Origin: Ruegeria aquimaris
Lineage (GTDB): Bacteria > Pseudomonadota > Alphaproteobacteria > Rhodobacterales > Rhodobacteraceae
Length of the DNA stretch: 64,000 bases
Assembly (NCBI RefSeq): GCF_025751555.1
Contig: NZ_JAOWLB010000006.1
Span: 124,001 to 188,000, forward strand
Direction of reading: 5' to 3'
A program made the translations under genes and the position numbers. This document shows, in pieces, positions 63,727-64,000 of this stretch. The notes under the pieces are model-generated. The model worked only from the letters and a program-made list of their open reading frames with translations, had not been told where the DNA came from and made no database searches. Position 1 is the first letter of the stretch; each line of letters starts with the position of its first letter.

Positions 63727-63735
63727 GCACGCGCC

Positions 63736-64000
63736 ATGCATGTCGTTTTCCGCGAAAGCCACGGGCTGGAAGAGACCGAGACCCCGACCGACCTGGGCCA
63801 GAGCCCGGCGGATCTGGTGGTGCTGTCGTTCTCGGACAGCGACCTGGGGGCTTTTGCGGCGGGCTGGCATCGCGGCGGCGGGACGGTGGGCAGAATGCCC
63901 AACCTACGCCTGGCCAACCTGACGGCGCTGAAACATCCGCTGTCCGTCGATACCTATGTGGAAAACACCCTGTCAGGGGCCAAGGGCATTCTGATCCGGC
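63736..64000 (+). CDS. cobN: CobN, cobaltochelatase large subunit (start only)
   Basis: The first 88 codons are visible and the gene continues past the window. MHVVFRESHGLEETETPTDLGQSPADLVVLSFSDSDLGAFAAGWHRG is followed by MPNLRLANLTALKHPLSVDTYVENTLSGAKGILIR, the well-conserved start of CobN proteins. The full protein, with CobS and CobT, inserts cobalt into hydrogenobyrinic acid diamide. It starts 9 bases after cobW, so it is in the riboswitch-controlled operon. Confidence 0.92.
   Translation, partial: MHVVFRESHGLEETETPTDLGQSPADLVVLSFSDSDLGAFAAGWHRGGGTVGRMPNLRLANLTALKHPLSVDTYVENTLSGAKGILIR

Noticed and set aside
63885-63908. GGTGGGCAGAATGCCCAACC dyad inside cobN, similar to the 45.4-kb repeats
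   Set aside because: It encodes the conserved GTVGRMPNLRLANL part of CobN, so the resemblance is probably chance.

Overview
The window looks like a chromosome segment of a marine alphaproteobacterium of the Roseobacter group (Rhodobacteraceae), most like Ruegeria. The support is high GC, dense short operons, alphaproteobacterial types of proS, hda, lolCD and rlmB, a ScfR/PccR-type regulator beside propionyl-CoA carboxylase, and a choline/choline-sulfate gene set. Gene order recalls what I remember of Ruegeria pomeroyi; no database was searched.

Layout. 1-3.4 kb: a DUF2147 protein, then hisA, a DUF2867 gene, hisF-hisE and a lipoprotein. 3.4-7.3 kb: small conserved genes, rlmB, tRNA-Tyr, DUF2478 and an NnrU-family protein. 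7.4-11.5 kb: a glycine-betaine-type ABC transporter (fused double permease, ATPase, binding protein). 11.7-15.4 kb: thioesterase, 3-methyladenine glycosylase, secreted sulfatase and an HExxH lipoprotein. 15.5-16.7 kb: three tandem mono-haem cytochromes c behind an FNR-like site. 17.2-19.2 kb: lolD-lolC/E. 19.3-22.2 kb: a MerR gene with its divergent target, and proS. 22.5-26.8 kb: LuxR solo, AI-2E-family permease, hda, ppx. 26.8-30.2 kb: a mosaic of single genes separated by long direct repeats, with lower GC in part. 30.2-34.1 kb: endonuclease-like, TerB/DnaJ, GNAT, VOC and MAPEG genes. 34.1-34.9 kb: a tandem duplication of the 3' end of methylmalonyl-CoA mutase. 34.8-51.1 kb: propionyl-CoA assimilation (mcm, pccA, pccB, pccR) interspersed with lipoproteins, a porin and small enzymes. 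51.2-60 kb: choline metabolism (betA, betT, a TetR gene, betC, betI) interrupted by a methyltransferase, a PEP-mutase-family enzyme and an NTF2-like protein. 59.8-61.9 kb: a beta-hydroxyacid dehydrogenase divergent from a LysR gene. 62-64 kb: a cobalamin riboswitch ahead of a DUF1636 gene, cobW and cobN (cut by the window end).

How they fit together. Choline sulfate is hydrolysed by BetC. Choline enters by BetT and is oxidised by BetA. An operator-like dyad in front of betI-betC recurs, with the same arms, spacing and spacer start, in front of the ABC transporter 48 kb away, suggesting one BetI regulon. Propionyl-CoA is carboxylated by PccAB and rearranged by the B12-dependent mutase. PccR-type TTTGCAAA octamers lie upstream of both pccB and pccR. 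The B12-riboswitch genes at the right edge handle the cofactor the mutase needs. The least explained structures are the repeat-bracketed modules at 26.8-30.2 kb and the duplicated mcm tail at 34.1-34.9 kb; both involve copied 3' ends of host genes.
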